Position numbers and translations under genes: made by a program. This document shows, piece after piece, positions 23,983 through 36,167 of a stretch of 64,000 bases of DNA (its first letter is position 1; every line of letters starts with the position of its first letter). The DNA comes from Lonicera japonica (taxonomy: Eukaryota > Streptophyta > Magnoliopsida > Dipsacales > Caprifoliaceae), in contig CM038469.1 of assembly GCA_021464415.1 (NCBI GenBank), positions 8,410,501-8,474,500 on the forward strand, read 5' to 3'. The notes beneath the pieces are model-generated. The model saw only the letters and a program-made list of their open reading frames with translations, had not been told where the DNA came from and did no database searches.

Positions 23983-24001
23983 GTGAGTGCCATTTTTAGT
24001 T

Positions 24002-25931
24002 GGGGTTTATTGACTTAACCCCCTACGCTAATAGCCATATTTGAGAAACCCCCCTAAAATAATTTTTATTAGACTTAACCCCCTAAAATCTGACACTGTG
24101 ACCATTCTGTTAATTTTTAATTCCTTTGGACCAAAATACCCCTTTTCTTTTTCTTTTTCTTCATCTTTTTCATCCCTAACATCAAACCCACGTCTCTCTC
24201 TCTCTCTCTTCATTCCGCTGCCTCCTCTATTCCTTTTTCTTTTTTCCCCATCACCATCCACCTTTCTCTCTCTTCCTCACCAACATCAAACCCATTTCTT
24301 TCTCTTTCCCTTTCTTCCTCCGCACCATTCTGCCATCATCATATTCTTGTTCTTTGCCCTTTGTTGTTGTGTTAATTTTTTTTCCCTTTTAATTACAAGA
24401 CAAAAATTAAAATTACGGAGAGGAATCCAATTCCGGCAATGTCTCTGACTACGATTCTGGCAATTTGGCCGCTTTGAGGCTATTACTGCGAAACACAGTG
24501 GTGCAATTTTTTGGAGTTGAATCAATGCTTTTGGTATTTAATTATTAATTACTAATGTTTAGTGGGTTGGTATTTAGAGAGAGAAAGGAATTTCTTTTCA
24601 ATTTGATTTTCTACTATTTATTTCAAATTCGTTTTTGATTTCATTTTTGGGGAAAATTTCAAGCTTATATAGACAATGTGATATGACCTACGGTGATATC
24701 GCATGAAACCCGCAAACACAACGAATTGGTTGTGCGAACCTCGACATAGATACAGACGAAAATTGTAGCAAATTAAGAACCTGGACCGTTTCTACAATCA
24801 GATTATGATGAAAAACGAAGACGCCACAACAGGGTGCGGAATACCGATTGATAAGTCTGATGAACGCCACGGACAAATCGATAAGTTCAAGTAGTTCGTA
24901 AAGAACCAAAGAGGATTGATATCTCTCAATATTATTATGAATAATATCTTAGATCTAAAAAAATAATACAATGAACGAACCCCCTTTAAATATGGTGTAG
25001 AAAATACTAATCCAAATATAATAAGGAAAATACTAATATAAACACAATAAGGAAACTATTAATCTAAATCCTAATTGACTAAGGAAAACATTCCTAATTG
25101 AATAATATTAATCCAAACAAAATAAGGAACCTATTAATCTAAATCCTAATTGACTAAGGAAAACATTCCTAATTGAATAATGAAAATAATAAATAGTTTT
25201 TATAATTAAAATTACTTAAAATAAAGCTTCCAATTTATTCTAATGGGCCTCCACGAGTTGATTTGAGCCCCTGTAGCCTTATTCGCGTTACAATGATTTT
25301 GACCACGGTTTGATGTTGGTGAGGATGAGAGAAATCTCCAATTTCAAGTTGTTGTTCGAAGGATTTGAGCTCGAACGAGTCGTAGAGGGAGCTTCCGCAA
25401 TCCCATACTTGAGGCCTGCTACTTCTCTTTTCTGATTGATGATGATGATGATTTTCTTTTAGTTTTTATTATTTCTGATCCATTATTTATTAGATCGATG
25501 TTAGTTTTAAGATAGAGAGATGTATCTAGCTAGCTATATATATGCAAGTGTATATTTTATATACAGAGAGAGAGAGAAAAGAGGTGGATGGTGATGGGAA
25601 AGAGAGAGAAACGAATGAAGGAGGCAGTGCCACCGTTGTCGGCTCTGGCGCTGGCCAGAGGGGGTGGTAGTTGAAGGATGGTCAAAGAAGAAGAAGATGA
25701 GAGGGGTAGATGAATGGAGAGAAAGGAATGGGGGGAGAGAGAGAGAGATAGGTTTGGTGTTGAGGATGAAGATGAAGAAGAAGAAGAAGAGGGGTATTTT
25801 GGTCCAAAAAAATTAAAAATTAACGGAATGGTCACGGTGTCAGATTTTAGGGGGTTAAGTTTAATAAAAATTATTTTAGGGGGTTTTCTCAAATATGGCT
25901 ATTAGCGCAGGGGGTTAAGTCAATAAACCGT
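24002..25931. mobile_element. Mutator-like element with long TIRs, nested in the CACTA element
   Basis: The 1930-bp element is flanked by TTTTTAGTT at 23993-24001 and 25932-25940, a perfect 9-bp target duplication. The terminal inverted repeats are similar over roughly 150 bp, with weaker CT/GA-rich similarity further in, and begin GGTTTATTGACTTAACCCCC. No MuDR transposase. The interior holds a 75-bp direct duplication (starting at 25049 and 25124) and short stretches with protein-like codon content (near 24440-24530 and 25325-25435) that may be captured gene pieces; I could not name a source. The reading frames in both TIRs come from their CT-rich composition. Confidence 0.85.
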
Positions 25932-27119
25932 TTTTTAGTTTTAGTCATACACTATCATATGAAGCAATTAGTGCAAGTATATTATGGATATTGATTGATT
26001 GGATTGTATTGCAAATATATTGTGGATATTGATTGAAACGCTGGTAAAAAAAATTGGTATTTGATATTTTTGAATTTATTTTTTTCAAATATTCACAAAA
26101 TTTTTTACTGTTAAAAACAATAACAAAATATTCCCTTGCTTTTTGTGATATGTTTGTGACTGCTCAAAACTGTCACATATCATAATAGTTGTGACAGTCC
26201 TAAACAATCATAATATATGTGATGTATTTCTGACTAACTAATGACAATCAAATTTTGTGACTGTTCGAAGCAGTCACAAATGAGAAGGACTAGTGATAGT
26301 TTATGGCTATCATAAACATAAATTTTGTGACTGCTAATAGCTGTCACAATTTGGCTTTGTGACAGCCATGGAAAGTAACCTTAGAATGTCATATAAATTT
26401 GGATTGTCACTATTATGTGACAGTTTTTGGCTGTCACAACGAAACTTGTGACAATCGTTTATGTGACAGCTCTTTGTGATAGTTTTTAGCACAAATTACT
26501 GATTTTGGTGTAGTGATTCCGCAAGAATCGATCTTGTATTTCCCCTTGAATTTCAAATAAAGAAAGGGAACCAAATCATCAATTCTAGAGGAGTTGGTCA
26601 TGTTTTATTTATAGTAAGATGAGAGTAAGATAATAGTTGAATTTTTATTGTGAGATTAGAGTGGGATGAGAGTAATATGAATATGATTCTTATATAGGAG
26701 TGATATCACTAACAAGCATTGGTTTCTACAGTATTTTGAGGTGACTAGACACTGAAGAAACTCGCATTTTATAAAGCTAAAAAAGTAACTGAGAATAATA
26801 GTTGTTAGCTTAATTTATTGCAACCATCGACAATTCTATAGAAGTTTTCGTGTTCTCTACTTAAAGTTAAAATACATTAAATTTTTTATATGTGAAAAAT
26901 GAGTGACTTGACGAATCACTTAAAATCTAAATGAGATTGGACCAGTGACTAATTTTTACAGGACATGATATGACCACTCACTGAAAAAAGCATTGACTAC
27001 TTTCAATACCTATGTTAAACTATTCACGTGAGTGCATAGTGCAATTCAAATTAAAAGAATTGTAATATTTATTATACTATTTTCTTGTATATATATACAT
27101 TAGAGGTTTTGCCAACATA

Positions 27120-27690
27120 ATAGATCATCTAAAAATAACTTCCACAACTTCCACTTCCATTCGACGAGTTTTCCCTTGCGATAACCTCCTTAACTCTGAA
27201 GAGGAATTTAATTTGTGCAACCCTTGGAATGAGCTAACCAAGTCTGAAAAATGTTGCAACCGAGATAACCCTCAAACTTGGTTCCGATTTATAACCATAT
27301 TCAATTCGTCACCATTTGGACTGACATTAAAGTTCCATAGAAGGATAACACCAGAAGAGTTTAAGTCTTTGTGGTTGAATATCAAAGTCACAATATTCAA
27401 ATTTGAAAGATACTACCAATATATGAAATTTGCTTCTACAAACATGGATGAAATCGATTCAGACGAGATAAAATAAATATCAACTTTCATAAATTTATAT
27501 TACTTTTATAGTATAAGCTTTAACCATTTGCTGATATACTTGTAAAGCAACCCACAGTGGCTGCATCACAAGAAAGAAGGCAAGTTGTTCTTATACTACA
27601 CCTCTTAGGTAGTCTTGATGAACTATGTATGAAGAAAACACGTGATCCAAGTACAAGTGATCTTTTCGATGGATGTCTTATTTACTATGT
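27120..27690 (+). pseudogene. Fragment of the same unidentified repeat-encoded protein, copy 2
   Basis: An open frame from about 27120 to the stop at 27476 encodes a hydrophilic protein with RDNPQTWFRF, TPEEFKSLW and KFERYYQY. After 27545 another frame encodes QERRQVVLILHLL, MKKTRDPSTSD and DGCLIYYV, then stops. This second part matches 19431-19290 on the other strand over about 150 bp. No ATG fits the upstream end. Not recognised as a known host gene. It lies just right of the CACTA element, mirroring copy 1 on the left. Confidence 0.45.
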
Positions 27691-27975
27691 ATAAATGTAT
27701 TATTTATGTTCACTTTGTATGTTTTATTATGTTTGTGTTAAATTTTAATTTTATGTAATTATTTTTCTTATCGTGTTATTTATTGAAGTAGTTTTTTGTG
27801 GTATTGACAAATTTGTAATGTTGTGTTATTTGTTGAAATACTTTTTCCTGATATTACATACTATAAACCAAACTTCGTGGTTACAAAATTACGCATGAAA
27901 GAAAAGTAAAGCATATAAAGATATTAACTTAAATATTACATAATAAAACCAAATATTAATTGAGAGAGTCCTTAA

Positions 27976-28530
27976 AAAATTTCCAGTACATTATATAGGG
28001 AAACTTGACACCTTATTCCACCAAGTACATGAGATAGGTGTGTTCTTTCTGCAGGAAAGACAAGATAAAATATTATGCATTAAATACCATAAAAATAAAC
28101 ATCAATAAAATTTTAATAAAATATAATTGCTAAAGTAAGCTTTTACTATTTCCTTGTCAATCGCTCCGTAGAATTTTGCAAGATAGTGGGCTCTACTTAC
28201 AAGATAATCAATCAAAAAATTTGGATGAAGAATAGGCCTTCCCTTCTTATTATAAAAGCTGTTAATTTTTTTTACCACTGATTCAACCTTTACCCACAGT
28301 TGAACAAGTTAATCAGGCATCACAACCCTTTCTTTTCACAATGAGTTCGATTTTTTAAGTGCTGCATTAAAAAATGCAGCCATTTGCTCTAATGTTCGCG
28401 GGTTATCCCGTTCACACCACTTATCATCATAGGTCACTTGTTTATAAGTATCACACATCATAATTTCCTCAGGTATTGATAATCCATTTATGTTTTCAGA
28501 TTGGTTATTATTTAAGCTACAAAAAGCCAT
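27976..28530 (-). pseudogene. Broken two-exon frame, possibly related to the 27.1-kb fragment
   Basis: Starting at an ATG at 28530, the frame encodes a protein with DDKWCERDNPRTLEQM, reaches a TGA and then a TAA, and continues in the same frame as WVKVESVVKKINSFYNKKGR and HYLAKFYGAIDKEIVK. A CTGCAG acceptor then leads to ERTHLSHVLGGIRCQVSLYN at 28052-27990. RDNPxT followed by a WxKxxxxxKxxxxYY-like segment recalls the 27.2-kb frame, so the two may be distant relatives. Two in-frame stops mark it as dead. Function unknown. Confidence 0.4.
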
Positions 28531-28644
28531 TATTTGTTAAGAGTAAGACAAAAGAAAATTATCTAGATATGGTGCTTATATAATGTTTACATGGGAATGC
28601 ATTGCTACAGTACACTACTATGTACATGAAATGACAATACATTG

Positions 28645-30159
28645 TGTTGACCTAGAATGTCATAATCTTATTTTGATAATAACAATAAATCAATCATGTG
28701 TAATTTAACATGTGTGTTGAAGTAATTATAGCCACATTTCAATAATCATCATACGTGGACCAAAACCGATCTATCCAAACCGAGATCATTCCTCTACAAG
28801 CGTTGGACAAGTCAAGGAAGATCAATCTCATCACAATGCTATTCATGAAGAATAAGATCAAGGATCATATACAAAAGCTTCATGGCAAGAGCTTCAAGTG
28901 AAGATCAAATTGAAAAAACAAATCGAAGCATTCAAAGACTCGTCTATTCAACATTTGAGTGAGAGCTTAGGATTATTTGTAAAGTTTCTTATTTGATGAT
29001 TATTATAGCTCACATACATTATTTCAACATTCTTAGATTGATCAAAACCAAGTTTGAATCAAAATCATTTCAAAACATCATTCTTGCAAAAATCGGTTTG
29101 GAAACAAATTCATATTAAATTCAAATGATCATATTTTGAGTTTTTCCGAAAATAGGTGTCTTAGGAACTTATTTTTAAGGCCCCCAAAGCATTAAAATTG
29201 ATTTTGGAGCTTATATGCAAAAGTGCAAAAATTGGGATTTTTGGCCTTTTGGCTTGATGGACAACAGGGTCCATCAGTCGACTGATGGCTTGTGATCAGT
29301 CGACTAAGGCCCACTCAGTCGACTGATGGCCCTAGAATATAGCCATTGGATTTTTGATTTTTTTATCATTTTTGATACCAAACTTCTACCAAACCTCACA
29401 AACGGCTATATCACTTTTGGGACTGTATATACACTATCTAAGACACATTTTGGGATGCTTAAATCATTATACAAACATATTTTTCATCTATTTCATCATT
29501 CAAAAATTCAAGAATTATTTTGATCAATCATTCATTATTTGAGTTATAAATCTTGATCAAACAAGTAACTCTAGAGTGAGCTTCAATTGTATCTCTTAAA
29601 CACTTTAGAGTTGTTGTTCATTGGTGTGAATTACCAAACAATCTATATTCAAATTGTGAGAGGTAAATCTCATAGGAAAATAAGAAAGTAAATTCTTGTT
29701 TAGTATTTGTGAGAAGCAAATCTCACAAATTAGCAAGAGAGATTCTTGTGAGAATATTGTGGTAAAGCAATATTTGTAAGAGTGTGTGAGATAACAACAC
29801 TTATAGATGTTTGATCTTCATCCAGAAAGAGATTAAAATTAGTGAAAATTCTCGGGGAACTATCCGAGCACGGAAGTAGGGTCTAACAAACCGAACATTG
29901 TGAACAAAAAGTCTTGAGCTTCAAATTGGTTTAATCTTTCTAACTCAAGCTCTTTATTTACTTGCTATATTATTGCTTGTATTTTGAGATTGCTTATTTG
30001 CTTGTCTTGAATATATGAATGTTTGAAATTGCTTGCATTCCTTGATATACTTATTTAGCTTAATTGTTTTGCTTAAACAATTTTTAAAAAGTTTTTAATT
30101 CCGCATTAAGTTTTTAAAAACCCTATTCACCCCCATCTAGGGTTATTTTCCGACTTACA
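28645..30159. mobile_element. Solo LTR of a retrotransposon family
   Basis: The 1515-bp block begins TGTTGACCTAG and ends CGACTTACA (TG...CA). It is flanked by CATTG and CACTG, a 5-bp target duplication with one mismatch. No primer-binding site or reading frame adjoins it. The 5' part is repeated at 54971. Near 29265-29330 are several copies of the palindrome CAGTCGACTGATGG. The CCCTATTCACCCCC phrase near the end is common in plant LTR ends. Confidence 0.6.
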
Positions 30160-30564
30160 CACTGCTATGACATTGAGATGTCAATACACTACACTATGAC
30201 TGATATAACAATACGCTGCTCTTTGAATGAGATGACAATATGCTGGTCTGTCTAACAATTATGTGACAATACACTACGCATTAAGAGTGATCATAAGAGC
30301 CACCATGACAGTAGAGGCTGACAATGATGTCAGTTGCTTCAAATTCAAATAATGGCAAAATTTCATTTTTTTTTTCTAGGCGTATCTAATAAATTCAACT
30401 TTACCATACTTAACAAATACAATAACATAATAATATTAGACTCCTTGTCTAAATTAACATTCCATCATAAGTTTAACATAAAGATCCTAATAACTAAAAG
30501 TCTAAAATCTTAAGTATATAAATAATAAAGTAAGGCTGTATGTCTAATTAGAAGGCTGCAACAA

Positions 30565-32668
30565 TTATTTGTTCTTATTTCGAGGACAAGTGCAACGATC
30601 ATGTCTCACCTCCTCACAAATCCCATAATAGTTGTTTCTTTGACAATTGCTTATGTCCATCTCGTTATGAATGCGCATAGATGGACAACCTTTTTGACGC
30701 AACAAATTTGAATTAGGGATCAAAACACCTGCAATTTTATTAGGCAAATAGGCTTTCCAATATTCTTTTAACAAAACAGGATGTAAAGTACGAGAAAATG
30801 TAGCTATGTACGCCTCAAGACTAAAGTATTAATAAATTAAATACTTTGGTTCTAACCTTAGTTCAGCACACGTTACTGTGACATGTAAACAAGAATACTT
30901 ATAAATGGTCCACCTCCAGCAGCTGCACGTGCCTTCCTGAATGTTTACAGTCTTCACTTTTCTTTTGGCTGATGTGATGAAGGCTACTCCCTCCGAATTG
31001 TTATGCCTAAAAACAATATATTTTTTGATATCTTTCATAACTCCAATAATTTAAGCACCATAAATGTCATGTGTTCCACTTCCGAATTGTCAAGCCTATT
31101 TTTCCCTTGCTCACCTCTTTAGTAAAATTACATAACAAGGCAATGAAAAATGAGCTGCACTGACGTAGTAGCAGGCAAAAACCTCGCTCCAATTAAAACT
31201 TCGTTGAAAACTTCTGAAATATTTGTCAATTTTATCCCATAGCGATGCTTTCTATTGTGAACAAAAGTCCACTTTTCTAGGAAAATTTGGTTTAGCTACC
31301 TTCATGGTTTTTTTCCTTCGCACTATTGCTGTTCATCGTACTCTTTTATCAGGTCTATGTACTTATGTACTTATTGAATTTCGGCAAGTAATAAATAGTA
31401 GCAGCCTTCCACATTAGTATCCCTAAAGTCTCACATGGTTTACATTTACTTGTGAAGTTAATGTGGACATATCGCATACAAAACCGATGGTATGTCAGTG
31501 GCTTTTAAAATTGTGGATAGGAATTGATTACAGACAGTATGCCCCTATGGCAATCAGAAAGCAAGCATACGCCTTTCATTCCATCACAACGTAATGTTAA
31601 AGCCATGTGAGAAAAAAATGCCATGTGTCGTGGCTTTCCTCATCGCAATATCCAAACGCAAGTGAAAATATTCCTTCGCTTGCATCCATGGCCATTACAA
31701 CAAATAATTTTCTATTATACTTGCTATGTAGATATGTCGCGTCTATACTTATAACAGGTCAACAATGTATAAAGCCTTCAATGGATGCACTAAAGGACCA
31801 AAAGTTCTTGTAAAAAATATAATACTGGCCATCATACATCTTGCTTTTATACTCGTGGATCGTGTTTGGGTTATTGTACTTAATGGCGGCCAAATATCTT
31901 GGCATAATAGCATAAGACCTTTCCAATTGCCAAATAATTTTTCAATAGCCTTATGTTACATGCCTTCCAATATGAAATCTTGTAACCATATTGATCATTA
32001 ACAAATGCGATGATAACACAAATCTTAAGGGAATGATCAACCTCAATAAGGTGTTTTACTTTACTGGCAATGAATTTGCAGTCCAAATGTTTGTGAGTTA
32101 GTTTCAAGTGATCAAATGTGCATGTGTGTGGACCAAAGTAATTGGTTATCTTAAATTGCTCGTGTTTCTTCTTTATCTTATAAGCACGAAGCCGCCATTT
32201 GCACCTTATTTTTATGCAATTTACACTTAATTGTCCATGTATCTGCATTTGATTACTCGACAATAAATTTATTCGAATTCTTAATTGCACACTATTTCAC
32301 GGCAATCTTCAACTTATCTTTAGTCTTGTAAATGAGCCCATTTTGCAATTCATTTTCATCTACTAACTGCACATTCATCGTAACCTGCTCAATCTAATTC
32401 GATTATTCCTATTCATCATTTTCAGTGTCTCTAAATTCTATAAGGCTGTCAAATTTCGAGTCCCAGTTCGTGTCCTCTCTTGTGGCGTCATCATATTCTA
32501 TACCATTTCCCTACTCATATATAGGCTCGAGTATGTAGTTCTTACAAGTGTGGTCGCAAAATGAAAGGCAAGTTAGAAACAAGAGTGTATTGTGTCGATG
32601 ATGGTGAGTTGTATGACCCAAACAATGAAAAAATTTCTGCAATTAGGAACACATCATAATTCAGGTCA
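30565..32668 (-). pseudogene. MuDR-type (MULE) transposase pseudogene, main part
   Basis: Reading the minus strand from 32668: remnants of the N-terminal DNA-binding region (CKWRLRAYKIKK, then YFGPHTCTFDHLKLTHKHLD), the DDE region (SIDATYLHSKYNRKLFVVMA, then a DGMKGVCLLSDCHRG block in worn frames), a SWIM zinc finger (CSC...CLHVTVTC, 30920-30860) and a C-terminal zinc knuckle (YGICEEVRHDRCTCPRN, ending near 30565). Stops and frame changes occur throughout, so it is inactive. The N-terminal end continues at 40815-41000, because a retrotransposon split the gene at 32669. Confidence 0.8.
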
Positions 32669-32673
32669 ACTTC

Positions 32674-34095
32674 TGTTGTGATAAATTTTAATACTCGCAA
32701 GCGCACGAATCAATCTATAATATAGCGTATAAGCGAGGTCGATCCCATAGAGACTCAAACAGTATGTTTAAATTTTATCTTGTTAATCTTTCATTAATCC
32801 CTAATCTAGCCAAGAATAATTGATGAGAATCAAACTAACTAAATAAATCAAATAAAATAAAATAAAGTAAAGCAAGTAAATTAAATTAATAGAACTAAAT
32901 TAAATACTACTAAGCAAGATAATAAAATTAATGAATTAATTGACTAGGGTTTTGGAGTCATATATTTAATATCATCTTCCTAAGTATTCATGCGCATAAA
33001 CTCTACTCTTATCTCGCACTAATTTTTGGTCTCTCGACTCTATTAGATGCGAAAAATAAAATCAATGAAGTCCAATTAATTTATAAAATCTAATTGTAAT
33101 TCTTCCACAGCCAAACTAATGTATAAAATCAAAACACTTACTATATCCGTCAAAACAAACCCTATATCCGCTCTTAACAAATCATAAGGTGAATCCAACA
33201 AAAAATAATGAGAATCCAACTTTATTTTTTATCAATTGAAAATAAGCATCCAATAGGAAAAATTATATTTAATATTAAAGCATTAAATTGGTAGAGTTAA
33301 TTGGCATGAATACGTGTAAGGGAATCAATTAAATATACTCATCATAACCCTAGCATAAATTTACGCTAGCATAATAAAAATTAAATAATAATAAATAAGA
33401 TTGAAAGAAAACTTACTTGGCATTAATTAAATTGAAGAATAAATATAAATTCCAAATCTTGAAAGTCTTCAAAATCTTCCACAAAACAAAACTAAACTAA
33501 AAAATAAATAAAGGAAAAAGAAAGAAAAGAATATCGGCAGTGTGTTATTGCTGCCGCTGCTGTTGTTTTCTTTTCAAAGAATTGTCCCATTTATATAATT
33601 GAAGCTATCCTCTTTTAATTAGGAATTGTTTTTGAATGGGCTTAGGCTTGATTTATCGATCTTTGGGCTTTGCAAGGCTAGTGGACTGCTAACTAATTAA
33701 ATGCAATTGGGCTGGCTGTTGAATGGGCTTGGCCCATTTATTTGAATACACTTGAATTTTCGCCCATTTACGTTGCTGCATCTTGCGTCGCAATTTCGGA
33801 CCTCGAGATGGCTGAATTAGAAAAAGTACTGAACTAAAAAGTTGTAGATCTCGAAATTCTCTTCAATTTAGGCTCAAGAATCGCATTATTTGGAATTCCG
33901 AGTAAAAAGTTATGCATCCAGAAGTATTGAGCACTTTTAGGTGTCTTCACAAGCTTTAATTTCTCTATTTTTCATAATCTTCTTAAAATCTTTTCTAACA
34001 CCTGAAAAACCATTAAAAATACTAATATTAGTAATAATATATGCTCTTCAAATATAAATTAACATAATAAATTATACCAATTCTTTGGCGCATCA
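32674..34095 (-). repeat. 3' LTR (left copy)
   Basis: 1422 bp, begins TGTTGTGATAAATTTTAATA and ends TGGCGCATCA in plus-strand reading. It matches the right copy apart from scattered substitutions and small indels. It contains an internal LTR phrase GTTGCTGCATCTTGCGTCGC. Confidence 0.9.
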
Positions 34096-36167
34096 AATTT
34101 TCCCAACTTACACTTTGCTAGTCCTCGAGCAAAGCAAAAAGTCTTAAAATAAATTAATTTCTTAAGCCCAAAATTTTCAATATAAATCCAATACAATGGT
34201 TGTTTTTAAAATTTAATTCCCCTTTCTTCACTAATGCAACTAACTCAACAAAGACATCCAAATACCCACATGCTAAAGCAATGTGACACACATACAATAT
34301 CAAAGTTCTCAAACTAGCAAAATTAATAAAATATTTCATCCTCACCAATCCTTATCGTGCATGAATTAATTGACAACAACATAACATCATTGATATCAAA
34401 GTAAGTGAACTTTCGAATTCCATCCAAACTATACTTTGACTCAACTCCTCACAGGGCATACACTCAACAAATGAAACTCTTGAGAATAAGGTGTATTTGC
34501 TTTCATTACATACGGGCTATAAAGAATAGATGTACACAAATTCAAAAGCCTCACGCATGTAAATATGAAAAACGCTATAAATGAAAAGAATATTAGTCTC
34601 ATGAACGAATATATCCCACTAGAAAGTGAAATGCATAAATAGATCTCCTTCTACTACTCTCACCTCCAAACCATATTCCAAAGAATCATTAGGACTTTTT
34701 CTGGGTTGTAACGGAAGGCTTAGGTAAAGGCTTTCAAATGAAGGGTATATAAGGAATTCAAAAATCTAAGAAATAAATTGAGATATAAAATTAACACTTT
34801 GGGCTTAACTTTTGACTTCATATGAGCTTTTTTTATTTTTTTCATCTTTTTTTTTTCATCTTTTTTTTTATAATTTTTTGATTTTATTTTTTTTGTAGAT
34901 CTCCTCTTTATCTTCACATATTTATATCTCTTTTGATATTTGGAGGAGATTTCATAATTTCTATTTTTTCCATTTTTTTTCTTTTTCACTTTTTTTTTCT
35001 CATACTTTTTCTAAGCTCATTTTTCACTATTGCCCATACACAAGATAAATAATCTCAAAATATTCTTAGATAAAAGGGTAGGCTATAAATATGGGTTAAA
35101 CTCCTAATTGGAGTAGGACAAAGATATCGGGTTAACAAAGAAAGGCTCATATATAAAAGGCTCAAAGGGGTGACTAGCTGTATAAATGTAAAGGTAGGAT
35201 AAGGTTAATATGTAGGCTACCAAAGACGGCCTAAATCACTTCCTATGGTTTATAGTTCTTTAGTTCAAGTAGTATCAAAATCATAATTAAAATTGCATTT
35301 CATGGACATACATTTCTAGTGTTCAATCAAAACAAAGAATAATGAGATTACACAACGAATTACGCTTTTCAAAAATTTAGAGTTAATATAAAAACCCTCA
35401 AATAGGACGACTAGCTCAAATTCTCACGGGATATTTAGTCTCCACATTTATGTTCTTCAAGAAATTTTAAGTTATACTCACTCATCCATCTAGTCATGTA
35501 TTAGTTGTCTTGTGTGTATAAATACAACGAGATCGAAAATCATAAAATTTTTACTAATAATGATAGTAAGAGAACTAAGCATGCACGTGTAAAGTATTAA
35601 GACGAATGCGTCATCACTAGCACACTGATAGAAAGGAAATTTTAATTAAAATCAAAAGAACCATTGCATTTTTTTCAAAAAATTATATGCTATTTTCTTT
35701 ATTTTTATTTTTAATATATGCAGGACTAGCAAAGTTAAGAATTTTATCCACTCCCCCCAACTTGAATGTTACTTTGTCCTCAAAGGAACACATTAAACTA
35801 AAATTTAAAAGAACAAGGAGGGGTGTAAGATATCACCTGGATACGCGATTCATCAAATAAAATAATTCCTGCAAACTAGATAAAACTTTAAGCACAAAAA
35901 GATTTATTAATCGTTTCAATAATATAAATGGCATTAAAAAATATATGAAAATAAATTCATAGCCAACTATCATCATTAAATATTTAATTTCTCATAAATC
36001 AATAATCTAAAAAGTTGAGGATCATCCCAATAAAACATATATATCATTGTAAGCTGAAAAATATAATCAAAATAAATATAATAATTAAGCTCAAGATAAC
36101 AAAACTTCATTATATAATCATGACCTACTAGATAAGAAAATTAATCACTTGGTGGTGGCCACGGGTC
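34096..36167. other. Non-coding 3' half of the retrotransposon interior
   Basis: About 2.1 kb between the gag-protease stop and the 3' LTR. Only low-complexity frames are seen (a lysine-rich one from poly-T near 34720-34989). This is where reverse transcriptase and integrase would be expected in a complete element; none of their motifs is present. Confidence 0.6.

Larger units (their letters stand above)
20046..26515. mobile_element. Non-autonomous CACTA transposon carrying gene fragments
   Basis: The left end reads GACTACACCAAAAACCAG (first base changed from C) and the right end is the complement of CACTACACCAAAATCAG. Both sides are flanked by ATT (20043-20045 and 26516-26518), the 3-bp target duplication of CACTA elements. 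About 350 bp inside each end is filled with inverted TTTGTGACTGC/GCAGTCACAAA motifs, the subterminal repeats bound by CACTA transposases. The 6470-bp element shows no TNPA/TNPD-like frame. Instead it contains a kinase exon fragment (22897-23029), a MAP65 exon fragment (23815-23982) and a nested Mutator-like element (24002-25931). Confidence 0.85.

Noticed and set aside
24041..24448. Ser/Phe-rich open frame in the CT-rich stretch
   Set aside because: It follows from the CT-rich TIR of the Mutator-like element; the matching TIR gives the mirror frame at 25557-25892.
34720..34989. Lysine-rich reading frame
   Set aside because: Pure low-complexity translation of poly-T/poly-A DNA inside the retrotransposon.
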